64,000 bases of DNA from Artemisia argyi (GCA_030686995.1 CM060694.1:93463844-93527843), one strand, 5' to 3'; counted from the stretch's first letter, positions 44,591 through 56,005 are shown. Numbers and translations are program-made. Notes: a model not told the origin generated them from the sequence alone.

Positions 44591-45572
44591 TCGCCCTCGT
44601 ATTCTATCAAAAGAAGAGCAATGTTGATCCATAAGGCAATCACTGATAGCAGCAACGTTCAATCTCCAATCTTTGTATAAGTTGACCACTGTCCCATGCG
44701 ATGAAGAATTAAATAACCATCAAAAGCAAATATATTTAGACCATCTTCACCGACCCATGATATATGATCAACCAATCAGTTATTACTTTGTATTATGCAA
44801 TCGACAACAAACAACTTTAATTCATGGTACGAAGTCTAATAAATCCAACTTCACTTGTAACTTCATTCATGTCATCAGTAATCCTACTCCAAAAAGCAGT
44901 AATCACAATCATATGGCCATGAAGTAGACGTACTCTCCAATATATAAACCATCGAGTTCATTATTCGACATAACATAAGTGGTCTTACTCCTTGTTCCAG
45001 CAACCTTAAGCATTCCACGCAACTCCCTTTTGAACACCAGTAATTAATAAACTCAACCAAGTTGTTTAAGGTTCAAGCAATATAAAATCAATAACCAAAT
45101 CAGTGAACCCAGTAAACCATATCCTTACGTTTGAACAGATAAGCAAGTAAAAACCTTGAGAAACCCTAAAAACCCTTACCACAAATATGATTTCAAACAC
45201 GTATAATCGACACCAAGCAGCACATAACCAACCTGCACAATGATTTAACATGAATAGAACAGGAATATATGAAGTTGAAGAAAACCCTAAAAATTGGACT
45301 TCACCTGTTTCAGCAGCAGACTTCGACAATTTTTATCTTTTTACTGAAAGGTCAAATTGAAGATCCCTCATGTGGAACTCTTCCTTGATATGTTGAGAAC
45401 CTCCAGAAAAATTTCAGCCAGATCCAAAGGTTAACGAAAGAGAAATCTCTATTTGCAAACTGCACTGCAGAAAGTTACGAAAATTGAAACAAATTCGAGT
45501 TTTTCTTCCATCTTCGACAAACCAAACCTTGTTTAATCCCACGATCACGAGCCCCTTGTCTATTATACCACA

Positions 45573-46066
45573 TGCTAAGATCGTTTATAGCTCGAGGTTG
45601 GTTAGACCTCATCTAGCGATTACACAATAATAAAGATAAAGAACATGTACGCAGCGGAATAAACAAAACATCTTTATTATTGCTACAAGGTTTCTTCGTC
45701 ATCATCTTTACTCTAACAAACACCACAGCCCCAATGCTATGTAATTAAGTGTAGCACGGTTACATCCTAACAGGAATCATAAGATCCTTTGGGCTTATAC
45801 AAAACACAAACACTAGGCGTCTAACATAAAACCTACACCTAGGTTTACACACACATTTTTCTGTATTTTACATTGTGGAAGACATGAATAAAACCTGTAC
45901 CCTATGTCTCTTTATATAATAGAGACATTGGAGTGTACAAATAATATTCCTACTATAATAAAATATTTCATGTAATCTTTTCTTGTATATGAAGTTTCAT
46001 TCTTTGACATCTTAATCCTTCATCTTTCGTATTTTGTCAATATCAACTCAAATATAAATCCCAACA
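45573..46066 (-). repeat. 5' LTR of element V
   Basis: 494 bp matching the left LTR with about 20 differences. The plus-strand start is TGCTAAGATCG, one base different at the terminus. Confidence 0.85.
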
Positions 46067-46681
46067 GAAGTTCTACCAGGCAACAACCAAATTCAGCAAT
46101 TCTTTTTGGAGCTTGGCTTTAACAATGATTTAATCAAGCTCATAAACACTTCTAGCTTCGAGAGAAAGTATCTCTCAGGGCAACAATGTTCTCAATCCTC
46201 AACCGCTGCCTTGCAGGCAAAGATGCAGGAATTGATGCAGGGAGATTCTCTATATATCAGATTTTTTTATGGAGTTGTTAATCAGTGCCACTTTGCTTTG
46301 TTAATTTGGATTGAGCTACTTGAATTGGTACAAAACAAGCTAAAGACCAAGATGAAGATGAAGAAGAAGAAGGGTGCCTATATTCCTTTTGTTAGATTCA
46401 TCAAACTTCTCATTAGAGATATGATGAAATCTAACAAATTTTCAGCAAGGCTAATCGAAGTAAGAGTAAATGATAAAGTCATGAAAAATCTGCAACCGGC
46501 AAAAGATGCAACAACTAAACCTCCAATGCCCATACCTCAAGAGTTGCTTGATCTTGCTGACAATAAGTCGACGGCTTACAACGAATACATAAGTAGATCG
46601 TCCGTTTCTATGGAAAGCTCTAAACCGAGAGGACCTACCCCTGAAACGCATAAGGAATTAGATTCTAGCGCCAACTTATGA
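46067..46681 (+). pseudogene. Element Z env-like gene, second part
   Basis: Continues in the same reading phase as 42430-42827: EVLPGNNQIQQFFLELGFNN, then FERKYLSGQQCSQSSTAALQ, FYGVVNQCHFALLIWIELLE, a basic stretch KTKMKMKKKKGAYIPF and a Ser/Pro-rich end. It stops at TGA 46679-46681. The FxxVVNxxHxDxAxLLW-like helix is typical of the extra ORF in these elements. Without V and the TAA at 42658 the gene would be about 335 codons long, shorter than the S1 counterpart. Confidence 0.55.
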
Positions 46682-46695
46682 CTAGAGATGGGGAT
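46682..46695 (+). other. Possible polypurine tract of element Z
   Basis: CTAGAGATGGGGAT lies between the env-like stop codon and a TG-starting LTR at 46696. Composition and position suit Z's PPT, but the adjoining LTR reads better as minus-strand (element U), so the assignment is uncertain. Confidence 0.4.
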
Positions 46696-47034
46696 TGTAG
46701 GACCGTAGAACAACCTAAATCACTATAGAATCAAGCTTAAATCTTAGAGAGAGAAAGTAAGTAGAGAGAGAGTGAGTGGGAACTCTAGTGTGTGAAATAA
46801 TAACCTTGTTAAGACTAAGAGAACCAACCTCTCAAATGAGTTTTACAAGAGTATTTATACTAATAGTCTAGGGCATCTCTAAACTTTTATTTTATTACAT
46901 TAATGGCCCTTATACTTTTACAAAACATGAGTACTAAGCATAAACTTCATCATAATGATATTCTAAAGCAACCTATAACTACACATTAATGAACGACACT
47001 TTTTATAAATAAAAATACGATTCTAACAATCTCC
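46696..47034 (-). repeat. LTR, best read as the 3' LTR of minus-strand element U
   Basis: 339 bp, plus-strand ends TGTAGGACC and TTCTAACA. On the minus strand it is preceded by a strong PPT (CACTTAGGGGGAGAT) and contains TATAAATAC about 180 bp in, followed by a CTCTCTCTC leader, all as expected for a minus LTR. On the plus side it also abuts a PPT-like sequence, so part of it could be Z's own 3' LTR. No second copy is present in the window to settle this. Confidence 0.55.
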
Positions 47035-49504
47035 CCCTAAGTGTTGGTCATTGAGGTTGCGCGACGTCATCATCTTTGTCTTTAAACTTTAACATTCATA
47101 GCTCTTGACGTCTTTAAGAATCACTAGATGAAACATAGTTCCAGTTCATCATGCTTCATTGTTGTTGAAGTGATCCGATGATGTCATCTGCCTTTCGTCA
47201 CTTCTGTGTTTGTGGTGGTTGTCTGCCATTCCAACATGCTCATACGTCTTAAGTCTTTGTGATACATGCATTTGTTGTTTCCGTTCTTTCACTTTGATCT
47301 TTGTTACTTTACTTTGTAGATTCTTCTTTTTGGCGTAGAATCTTTCTTTGACTGTTGCTATCCTTTGATCTTTGTGAGAACTTTCCTTTGACTTTGTGAT
47401 GCATGTATGAGCATGTGGAATCTTTCGCCATGGAGATGATGTATAGCTGCAGGTAAACAGTTAGCAATAAACAACCGGTACTTACAGATAAGGAATTAGA
47501 GATTGTCAACAGCATAGTGTGAAGACTCCTTCTAACCCTTACCATGGCCGTTCCCATATCAGATACTCTCGAAAGAGCTTACGAGACCTACTAAGTAGCT
47601 CAATGAATGGGTGAGTCGCTGGGGATCACTCCACGACTGTAGAACGTTTGAAACCACCGCGAACACTAAGCGTAACCCATAAAGAATTACCGAAGTGACC
47701 TGCTGTCAGGGCTGCTTGATGTTGACCCTGGCAGGAATTTCCGTTCAATCATTGAGAAACTACATAAGTAAATTCTCTCATAAATGTTCTCGGCAGATTG
47801 CTAAGATCTGCGAAGGACTCATAGGTTTACATCTGGTGTCCTTAATGATGAACAACCAGTGTAGAGATATCATGTGTTCCTATGAGATCTTTTGATGAAT
47901 CTCGGGGCTTTAGACTCAATAAGTGCACATTAGGTTTCCTATGCGGAGATTAGGGAGAGGTCTCCTGCTTCAATATCAATCATCTCTAAGAGACAGATTG
48001 ATAGATTACACCGGTTCCCCGTGAGAATGAAACAAGCTCTTTTAAGAGAACTTGAGTGGCTAGAAGGTTTAGTGCAGTGCGTCACTAGGTCCATGACGTC
48101 TTTATCTTCAATACCGGTGTCACCTTAGCAACAACCAGTAGCATACGAATTGAACCCGGTGTCTGCCCTAAGGTTGAACATATGGAGGGTTATTTCTTTT
48201 CACCCTTTTTCATAACTTTTCTTTTTAATTCTTCAACCCCTTCTTTCTCCTTTCTCATTTTTTCATTTTTTCAATCATACCTAAGGACTTCTAATTCTAA
48301 TCTATTGGAATTGTCCTTGGGTAGATCCCTCCGGCTCTGGCGGATCATAGGACGGTTTTCCCTAACCTTTGATTGAAAATCTCTCAAAGTGTTTATCAAT
48401 ATAAACACATTTTTTGTTGACACTTTGAGAGTTTTTGTTTCTTTTGAAGAACTCCCCCTTCACATGTGCTTATGAATTTTTTAAGAAATATGCACATGCG
48501 TGAGGAGTTTGCACTTTTTGAATTGATCCACTTTCAGTGAACATGACCGATTTAAGACATGCTTACATCACTAGTTAGACTAGCTTGAAGTTATTACCCG
48601 TCCTGGTCAAGTCTGAAGAAAGTCTCTCGATACGGTACATTCTACTCAGACAAGTCCTATTCGAGACACGCTTACATCACTAGTTAGACTAGCTTGAAAT
48701 TATTACCCGTCCAGGACAAGTCTTTTCGATTACTGACATTTTAAGCTTCGTCAATTCATTGGTACATTCTGAGTCTAGCTCTTTTGAAATTCAGTCACAA
48801 GCTTTAAACATCTTTGATCACATTTTAATCTTGTCTTCTCCCCCTCAAAAATAGCATATCGTGATATTTTTGATATCAACTGATTAAGAAAAAGCTTTTT
48901 GGAGATATAGACAGATTTGTTGTTGCATGAATTCGGAACTATTTTGTTTTTGTACTCCCCCTTAATGATAGCACATTTAAAAATCAATTAAGGGTTTTGA
49001 GGGAGTTATCTTGAGCACTCATTTTGAGAGATTTTGAGAAATCTTTTGAACAATATTGAAAACGTGCTCAAGAATTATGTTTGAAAACGAATTTTTGTTT
49101 GAAGTCTTTTTCGTTTGTTTAGACTCGAACTTTTTGAAAAAGATTTCATCCGTGAAAATACGAGTCCATGATTTGAAATAATCAGAAGTCATCATTCGGG
49201 TCCGGGTTTCGTACTGAAGTATACGAAAGCCATTGTGAAGAAACTTTTGAAAAACATTTTAAGGAACTCCCGTTCAAGCATCTGTACATGTCTGTATCAT
49301 TTTTGAATGACATTTCTAGAAACGTACAGAATATTGATTTATACGAGACATGTCGTGAGAAGAATATTTTTGGATTTTTTTATTTTATATTGTTTTTGTA
49401 TTTTTTGAAATTTTATATTTTTGTATTTTGTTTTTGTTGGTTTTTCAAATTTTGTATTTTGTTTTTTCAAAAACATTTACAGCGAAGCAATTTTGAAAAC
49501 TTTG
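47035..49504 (-). mobile_element. Element U 3' non-coding region
   Basis: About 2.5 kb between the U RNase H stop codon and its LTR. No gene over 85 codons is credible and there is no env-like ORF. It has a duplicated segment (about 48557-48613 and 48661-48719; GACAYGCTTACATCACTAGT and TAGACTAGCTTGAA then TTATTACCCGTCC), many TTTTGAAAA runs, and a T-rich stretch at 49365-49470. Confidence 0.5.
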
Positions 49505-50280
49505 TCAAGAAGATTCGAGAAGACGTTCTAGCTCCTCAGGAGTTAGGCTTCGCATGCCAATTCGTCGAACTAAATAGTCAAACCGTTCTTTTGGAAGGGC
49601 TTTAGTAAATAGATCGGCGAGTTGGTAATCAGTCTTAACGAAAAATAATTCAACAGTACCCTCTTCCGCGTGTTCTTTGATGAAGTGATAGTGGACTTTG
49701 ATATGCTTCGTCTTAGAGTGATGTACGGGATTACACGAGATGGCTATGGCACTTTTTGAGTCACAATACATAGGTATTTTGTCAAAAGTAAAGCCATAAT
49801 CTGTGAGTTGTGTCCTCATCCGAAGAACTTGGGCACAACACGCAGATAGAGACACATACTCGGCTTCGGCGGTTGATAGCGCGGTACAATCCTGTTTCTT
49901 TGACGACCAGCTTACTAGCTTTTCACCCAAAAATTGTGCTCCACCTGATGTACTTTTTGCTGTAACTTGATCTCCTGCATGGTCGGCATCTGAAAAGGCT
50001 GTTAGATTAAACCCCAAATCCTTCGGATACCAAAGTCCCATGTTAATGATTCTTCGTAGGTACCGAAAGATCCTTTTAACCTCTTTTAGGTGAAGTTCGG
50101 TAGGCTTTGCCTGAAACCGTGCTAACAAACAAACAGCAAATTGGATATCAGGTCGACTAGCAGTTAAGTACATGAGAGAACCGATCATGCTCCGATATTT
50201 TTTCGGATCGACGGGTTTCCCAAACAAATCAGCATCAATTTTTGGTGAAGTGACCATTGGAGTACCAACAGAATCACACC
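49505..50280 (-). pseudogene. pol: Element U pol fragment: end of RT and RNase H
   Basis: The minus-strand frame starts inside RT (CDSVGTPMVTSPKIDADL), then [83 protein letters not shown] and TKHIKVHYHFIKEHAEEG. It ends RIGMRSLTPEELERLLESS and a stop. The RNase H frame is open to its end. Everything upstream (gag, integrase, RT palm with YVDD) is missing because the sequence switches to Helitron at about 50281. Confidence 0.85.
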
Positions 50281-53200
50281 CACTTTACACATAAAGATTA
50301 GTTGTAGACGTGATATTATTGGAACATCACGTCTGCCCTTAATGTAGAAATTATCATCTTCCAAACGAAAGTTTTGCGTGTCCCTCCATGACCATAAACG
50401 AATATGAGCTTCTGTTGGTGGTTATTAATAGCATGTATGACTTGCTCAAAGATCATCCGTTGTTCAGCATTTAACTGGCTCGTTAACCTGTCGTTTTAAC
50501 TTCTAAGCAGTTCATGATCGTAGCTTCTTTCCTCCATTATGGCTATGTTGTTCAAGACCTGCAGCAAATGAGGCGGGGGAGGTCAAGGCCAAAATCTCTA
50601 AGCAATTTACCATAGAAAGTAAGAATTTCCTGGAGCTCATACATGAGACCGCCTTATAAATCATCACCATCAACGTGAAGATCTGTTATGTGCAATCTTT
50701 CTGACAATATCAGAGGAATATCTTCTGACATAGAATCTGTGTGTGACTAAACCAATGTGGCTGGGCTAGGAACGTCACAAAAGATGAGCATTTGGCAAAA
50801 AGGAAATCTCATTTGAGATGCAGTGGCTTAGAAAGAAGCTTCTTGTAAAGCTATTTTCCATTCTTGATCACCTCCCAATAGGCCCATTGTTTCGCACGCA
50901 TCTTTGTATGTATGATAAACGCGACCGCTAACTGTAAGGGTATGCTTGAACGATGCTCTACCTTTTTGGTGGCAAAGTAACAGCCTCAAGTTGAATAAAT
51001 ATCCGGAGCTTGGATGTATGTATGCCAACCAACCAATAGTTGAGGTAGTGGCACGTCGCCTGCGCTGCCAAATTTTTCCTTGGCCACACCATGTAAATAC
51101 TTTTAGAAAGGCTATATATGTTAGATGGCGGCGATCTGTATTATTAGCATTGCAGTCTAGCCATTCAGTTAGCTTTGTCCTTTTGTTGTCTTCATTGTCA
51201 ACAATTTCCTGCAATTGTTATTCCCTTCTAAAAGTGACCCGTTGCATATCTTGAAGGTGAACTACAAGTATCTGAACTGGTGGATCTCTGCTATGTATAC
51301 TAAATCCCATAATTCTCCAACATGCTTCGTGTGGACCAATATACCTAGCATCTTGGAAATTTTTATATCATCAAATGGCAGTTGTCGAAGGCTTGTGCTT
51401 GGACCTGTAGTTCCAATTGTTCTTGTAATTTGCACAATTATGCGGTCAGTACCTTTGGAAATGTACTTGAACATGTATTTTATCAAAATTGTCCATTCAC
51501 ATTATTCAAGGTTGATGTGCGCATAGAAACGCATGCACAGAGTGCGATTATGGGACACAACATATTCGTTGTCAAGTTCAACATTCTACTTAACAGATTT
51601 CACACATGTATCTCTTCGCCAGTAATGAACATAGCCATTTTTATCGACGAATGTGGCAGGGCAGAAAGCTTTAGGAAAGTTCTTGGAACAGTCATCACCA
51701 CGACGCATACACGGTGCTGACTTATTTGCCAACCTACATGGCTCGTGCATCATGATTGTACGCCCGAATGTTTTCCATAACAAACATCTGATTGTACGCC
51801 CGAATGTTTTCCATAAAATGTCGTTCAGTGAAAAGTTGCTTTATATATTCCGGATATTCGGTATGAGCATCCAGCCTGACTTTTCTGTCGTTGCAACACC
51901 TATTATGGCTCGGGCAACCTGCGTGAGATGAACCAAGCTTTTCATCATACCAGAAAAGTGCATTGCAATTTTGGCACGTTTGATATCACTGGACCATATA
52001 CATATATGTATCCAGAGGACCTGCAATAGCAACAGGACCAATGATTTTCTAAAAGGAAAAAACGGACGAGAATAAAGGCAGCTGTTTGGTTGCAAATAGG
52101 AAACATAACATAGCAAACAAGTGACAGACCTTGCCTAGATGTTCGAGGCCAAGTAGGTGCACTACGTGGACGTTTTTGCCTTCTTAATGGAGGTCACACT
52201 CACACTGTCATGAAAAAACAGTTGTTGGTAACCAAATGATATGCAACAACAGCAATTAACTGTTTCAGTTTAAAAAAACGGAACGAAAAAGGCAAGCACT
52301 AAAACCTTGTGAATGGCGTGGTCGATTGTTCATCTATGGAGGTGGATGGTGGCTGCCTGATGATGAACCCTGAGTTGCATCATAATAGGATCTAGCCCTA
52401 TTAGTAGAATGTCGGGCGTGCACTGCAGAAAGGCTTCAAATATTGAGAAGGATTTCCTATTAGTAAACTGTATAACAAAAGTAGTCACCATATTGGAAAA
52501 TACATGTCCCAAACCTATCAAAACTGTTGGTTCCAGTTCTAATTCTCAATACACTTCCTTGGCCAGATGCAACGCCGGCATCACTCAAAACGTTTGCACT
52601 TATTGGTTGACAGTCACCTGTTATGGGCAAATCTTCTGTACCTAGAACAAAGCAAAGAAAAACAATTTAAAATGTATGAAAGCATATATACAATAATAGC
52701 TTAAGAAAAATCCTTGTAACTTGCATAACAGTTCTGTGACAGCATAGTCATGCCTACCATTTAGAAGAAGGTCACATGCGTTGTTTGAAACGGTGTATCA
52801 TAAGAGCCTCCTGAAACTGGCCGACCTTCATCAAAAAGTTCACACATCGTTCTTTTCCCTTTATCTACCGAATGTGTGCTCTGCGTAACACATGAAACGC
52901 ACCTGACTAAATTAGGTGCATAGCTATCATGTTGCTCTTCTATCGTGCATTGACCTAAAACACAACATGAGGAAAAGTTTTTAAGATATAGGTAATGCTT
53001 AAAATCATTGTATCATGTTATATACAAGAAAAGGCAAAAGGAATATACTACACACATTTATCTTGTGCAGCCGAATCAGGTACCACATTAGCAATATCAC
53101 ACTGAAGGCGGGTAGCATTATTCGTAAGATTTACATCTAAAACATCGGCTGATCTTCACTCCGATCCCTTGGTCTGTTCTATGGAATACAAGGAAACCTC

Positions 53201-53485
53201 TGAAGTGTCACTACTCAAAGGATGGTGTAAGTCGGCATTGACGACTATACTAATAACAGGTCCAGACGAACACAGCCTCTTTTCCATGTAATTTACAGAT
53301 GGATCAGTAGCATCCATATCATTGAATGACCTCTTTGCTTTTGTATCTATACTCTCCGGTCCTAATTCTTCATCAAGAGTGCAAATATCCCTAGATTCTA
53401 AAGAAGCAACAAAACAAACCCTACGTATTGCCTTTCTTTTTGTTTTCATATTGAGAACAATAGTGTAAAACCCTAGAAATTCCAT
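50281..53485 (-). pseudogene. Decayed Helitron Rep/helicase gene, minus strand
   Basis: Pieces in minus-strand order are: an N-terminal exon-like frame (53485-53156) with a basic and acidic start; a cysteine-rich pre-Rep part (CNALFWYDEKLG) and HFMENIRAYNQMF near 51800-51950; RLANKSAPCMRR, FPKAFCPATFVDKNGYVHYWRRD (51730-51600) and IKYMFKYISKGTDRI (51486-51440), which are the post-Rep region; the PIF1 leader LTEWLDCNANN, HLTYIAFLKVFTWCG and YIHPSSGYLFNLRLLLCHQKG (51180-50940); and LNAEQRMIFEQVIHAINNHQ with Walker A GHGGTRKTF (50510-50380). The catalytic Rep core (HUH and two-Tyr motifs) is missing between 51800 and 51740. Walker A has Arg for Gly. The remaining helicase is cut off at the junction with U. 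Not functional. Confidence 0.75.
51754..51816. repeat. Short direct duplication in the Helitron remnant
   Basis: A 27-bp sequence (GATTGTACGCCCGAATGTTT then TCCATAA) occurs twice, 36 bp apart, exactly where the Rep core has been lost. It encodes MENIRAYN on the minus strand twice. Confidence 0.8.
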
Positions 53486-53998
53486 TCAGTTGGAATTCCC
53501 GTTTTGCCCTCTAAATTTGAATATTTAAGAACACACATGATGATACAAATGAATTATAAAATCCATAACCTAAAATCCGTTTCCTAAAATCCGTTATACT
53601 TTTGAACATGTTGTAACCTAAAGTATGAAATACGAACCTATGTCACTTAAAAACTATACATTATAATTAAACCCTAAACAAATTATGTCATAACATAAAG
53701 TTTCCTAAACTAATTCTATTCTAGTCCTAATGAGAACCGAATTTTTTTTTGCCCCCTTTCTTGTGTCGTTAATTTTGAAGATATAAGAAGGAAATTCATT
53801 AAAATTCTCTAATTAAAAGATCTCATCTTGCAAACATACCATAAAAGAATACACGACATTCCAAGTTAACAACACGTTTTACCCTATTTGTTATATGACT
53901 CTATATTTTTCCCTCCCGCCTTCTTTTGACATCAATCCAGCAAAAGAGAAAACCAAAAAGAACTCACACGTTGTTGTCAAGAAAGAAGAAGGAGAGCT
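53486..53998. other. AT-rich DNA between Helitron N-terminus and CACTA element
   Basis: About 500 bp with no ORF or RNA gene that I can support. Probably Helitron 5' flank or upstream exon/intron sequence. It ends in GAGAGCT, the last three bases of which are the CACTA target duplication. Confidence 0.4.
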
Positions 53999-54240
53999 CA
54001 CTACTACAAAAAAAAAAAAGCCATATAGATCGGTTAGAAAGCCTTATATAGATCGGTAACCAACCACTCTATCTAAGGGTGATCTTTATGAGCAGGTACA
54101 TATATAGATCGGTTCAAAACTGATCTTTTTAACATTTCATAAAGATCGGTTAATAACAAATAACTGATTTATTTAATGTTGGTTCTTGAGGGTAGTTAGA
54201 TCTGTTTTAAACTAGATAACCGATCTAGTTAATAGCTATG
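53999..54240. repeat. Left terminal and subterminal repeats of the CACTA element
   Basis: The CACTACTACAAAA terminus is followed by repeats of ATAGATCGGTTA/GATCGGTAACC/AAGATCGGTTAA spaced about 20-40 bp, and inverted forms (AACCGATCT). These are the usual transposase-binding subterminal array. Confidence 0.75.
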
Positions 54241-54698
54241 ATTTAAAAATAATAATACATTAAATTGATTTTCCTATAATTTAATCATATACAAAAGTGC
54301 AAGTTTTTTTCCAGAATTGCAATTCATTACCATACACAATAATATTCTAGTACAAATTACTTAGATAAAGATCAACATTTAAGTTGAACAACTAATTCAC
54401 TGAAAAACGACAATTGTAAACATATTACAATACCCTCAAAATAAGAGTTCACAGGTCCTAACTAGTATATATACAAAAGTCCAAAAGAGTAATGCTTGAT
54501 GACCCTTCGAATTTTCTTACCTCTCGTCATATCACCAATAGATGGTGATTGACCACTAACACCTCCTATCATCGATGGATCCCGGCAATGGTAAAATCTT
54601 CTTTGACATCATAAGCCTAGAGAATGGTTTACAACATAGATAAATAGTGAAACTCAAATAGCGAACAACTATAATGTAAATAAGTGCAAGAATCAAAC

Positions 54699-55605
54699 CT
54701 TTTTCTTTTGATAGTTGTTGCCATCATCCTCACTAGTATTTGATGCATGTTCAGAATCACGAGAACCATTAGATGAGTAATCACCATCCTCGTTGTCCTC
54801 ATCCTCATAGTTATCGCTAAGCTCTTCCCTTTCACTTCCACTCTCGTATGAGTCAGAGTACAGCTATGATAGCATGGCCCCTCCTTCATATCTAAACAGA
54901 AGATTATGGAAACTTTTTAGAAAAAAAAAAATACTAATAAGATGCTAGAAGTAAGAAAAATCATTGGGCGTACCCCAAATATATTGTCGTATTCCTCTAG
55001 CAAGGTGATAATGATCGCTTGTGCATGGTTAGCTGCTACAGCTGCTTGCATAAGTTGAGCAGATCCATCGCCACCCATATGGAACTCACTGTCAAGATCA
55101 ACTTCACCAGCCAAAAGGGGTCGAAGAAGTAGTGGCGACATATGTACAAGCAGCAACAGCTGGAAGACTCATGTGGTTTACATCCTTGTTTTCAGCAACA
55201 GCTTCCATTGTCATCAATATTCTATAAACATAAAAAGCGAACATAAGTGAAAGTACCAAATGTACTACACAAACTTGATGGCCGAAAACACTATCATATC
55301 AACTACCTTTGTAATAGACGGCGATTTGGTTCTGGAAAAGTGTCACATATAGCTGCATGCATATTATTGACTCTTGAGCCCCAATCAGTTCCTGGCAATA
55401 TACTTATTAAGCACTCAGATATTACAACAATCAGTACCCTTGTTTGTAAAGATGTAATACATGTGAGTTTGATAATAGTTTCTATAATTACAAGCCCTTG
55501 TCAATAAATTTTGAATGTAAAACATGTACGATATGCTTGTAGCAAAGCTTTGCAGCAAGATGCTGGAACTGGAGATGACGACAATTCCCGAAGAACAAAC
55601 TGAAA
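54699..55605 (-). pseudogene. Captured ROP GTPase-activating protein gene fragment (REN1-like RhoGAP), four exons
   Basis: Four minus-strand blocks join at canonical GT-AG sites. Exon A, 55605-55530: FQFVLRELSSSPVPASCCKA then LLQAY. Exon B, 55391-55307: TDWGSRVNNMHAAICDTFPE then PNRRLLQ. Exon C, 55221-54974: ILMTMEAVAENKDVNHMSLP then AVAAC, LLLRPLLAGEVDLDSEF, and ANHAQAIIITLLEEYDNIFG. Exon D, 54891-54699: YSDSYESGSEREELSDNYED then an acidic Ser-rich run. Codon phases match across the junctions. This is the C-terminal half of a RhoGAP domain plus the acidic stretch of plant PH-RhoGAP proteins of the REN1 group, which switch off ROP GTPases. A 4-bp insertion (ACAT) in exon C and a TAG in exon D disrupt it. 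No PH domain or catalytic Arg finger region is present. Confidence 0.75.
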
Positions 55606-55708
55606 CTGTAAGTCAAAGAAACAAAAATCAAATATTAAAAAAATAACAGAACTCACATAAAGAAACAGAAGAGCTAAAAATATGGCAACTCCCAATGAAC
55701 ATACGGAC

Positions 55709-55860
55709 ACGCACCTTGATACATACTAGTCATCGACACGTACCTTGATACATACTAGTCATCGAAATAATAATAAATATTACCTCAGTGTACCTGTCAA
55801 AGCCAAATCGAGAATAATAAGGAATACATACTAGTCATCGAAATAATAATAAATATTACA
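55709..55860. repeat. Short tandem duplications near the GAP exons
   Basis: ACCTTGATACATACTAGTCA then TCGA occurs twice in a row (about 55713 and 55743). A longer segment, GAATACATACTAGTCATCGA then AATAATAATAAATATTAC, echoes it near 55825. Non-coding intron-like sequence. Confidence 0.6.
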
Positions 55861-55894
55861 TAAGTACATAACAAAGTGCGATATATTTTACTTC

Positions 55895-56005
55895 TTCCTC
55901 CGCTGCCCTTTCCCGCTCCTCGACAGCCTCTTTTTGCTCCTTCACAGCTAGTTCCCGCTCTTAAGCTGCCTTTGCTTTGTCTTTGAGTTGTCTTTTCAAA
56001 TTTTT
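55895..56005 (-). pseudogene. Coiled-coil coding patch inside the CACTA element
   Basis: The minus strand reads about VKNLKRQLKDKAKAA, a TAA/TAG-type stop region, then ERELAVKEQKEAVEERERAA, a highly charged heptad-like helix. It lies upstream of the GAP exons in their transcription direction, which is not where REN1-type proteins have their coiled coil. It may be a second captured fragment or part of a CACTA TNPA-like protein. Unresolved. Confidence 0.35.

Larger units (their letters stand above)
42828..46066 (-). mobile_element. Element V, small non-autonomous minus-strand LTR retrotransposon
   Basis: Complete element of 3239 bp: LTRs 42828-43322 and 45573-46066 (about 95 percent alike), GAAGT duplication, purine tract AACTAGGGGAAGAT (minus) next to the left LTR, and a primer-like TGGTATAATAGAC (minus) next to the right LTR. 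The latter is a poor match to the initiator tRNA-Met site. The 2.25 kb interior has no frame over 90 codons and no retrotransposon domain, so it must have been moved by another element. Copia affinity is suggested by LTR size and the TGTTGGGA...CA ends, and is not proven. Confidence 0.8.

Noticed and set aside
49288..49605. 105-codon plus ORF with Phe-rich, membrane-like start
   Set aside because: It is a T-rich low-complexity stretch plus the reverse of the U RNase H end; the hydrophobic run only reflects TTT codons.
50946..51931. Several plus-strand ORFs of about 100 codons over the Helitron region
   Set aside because: They are antisense shadows; the minus strand has recognisable Helitron helicase motifs in order.
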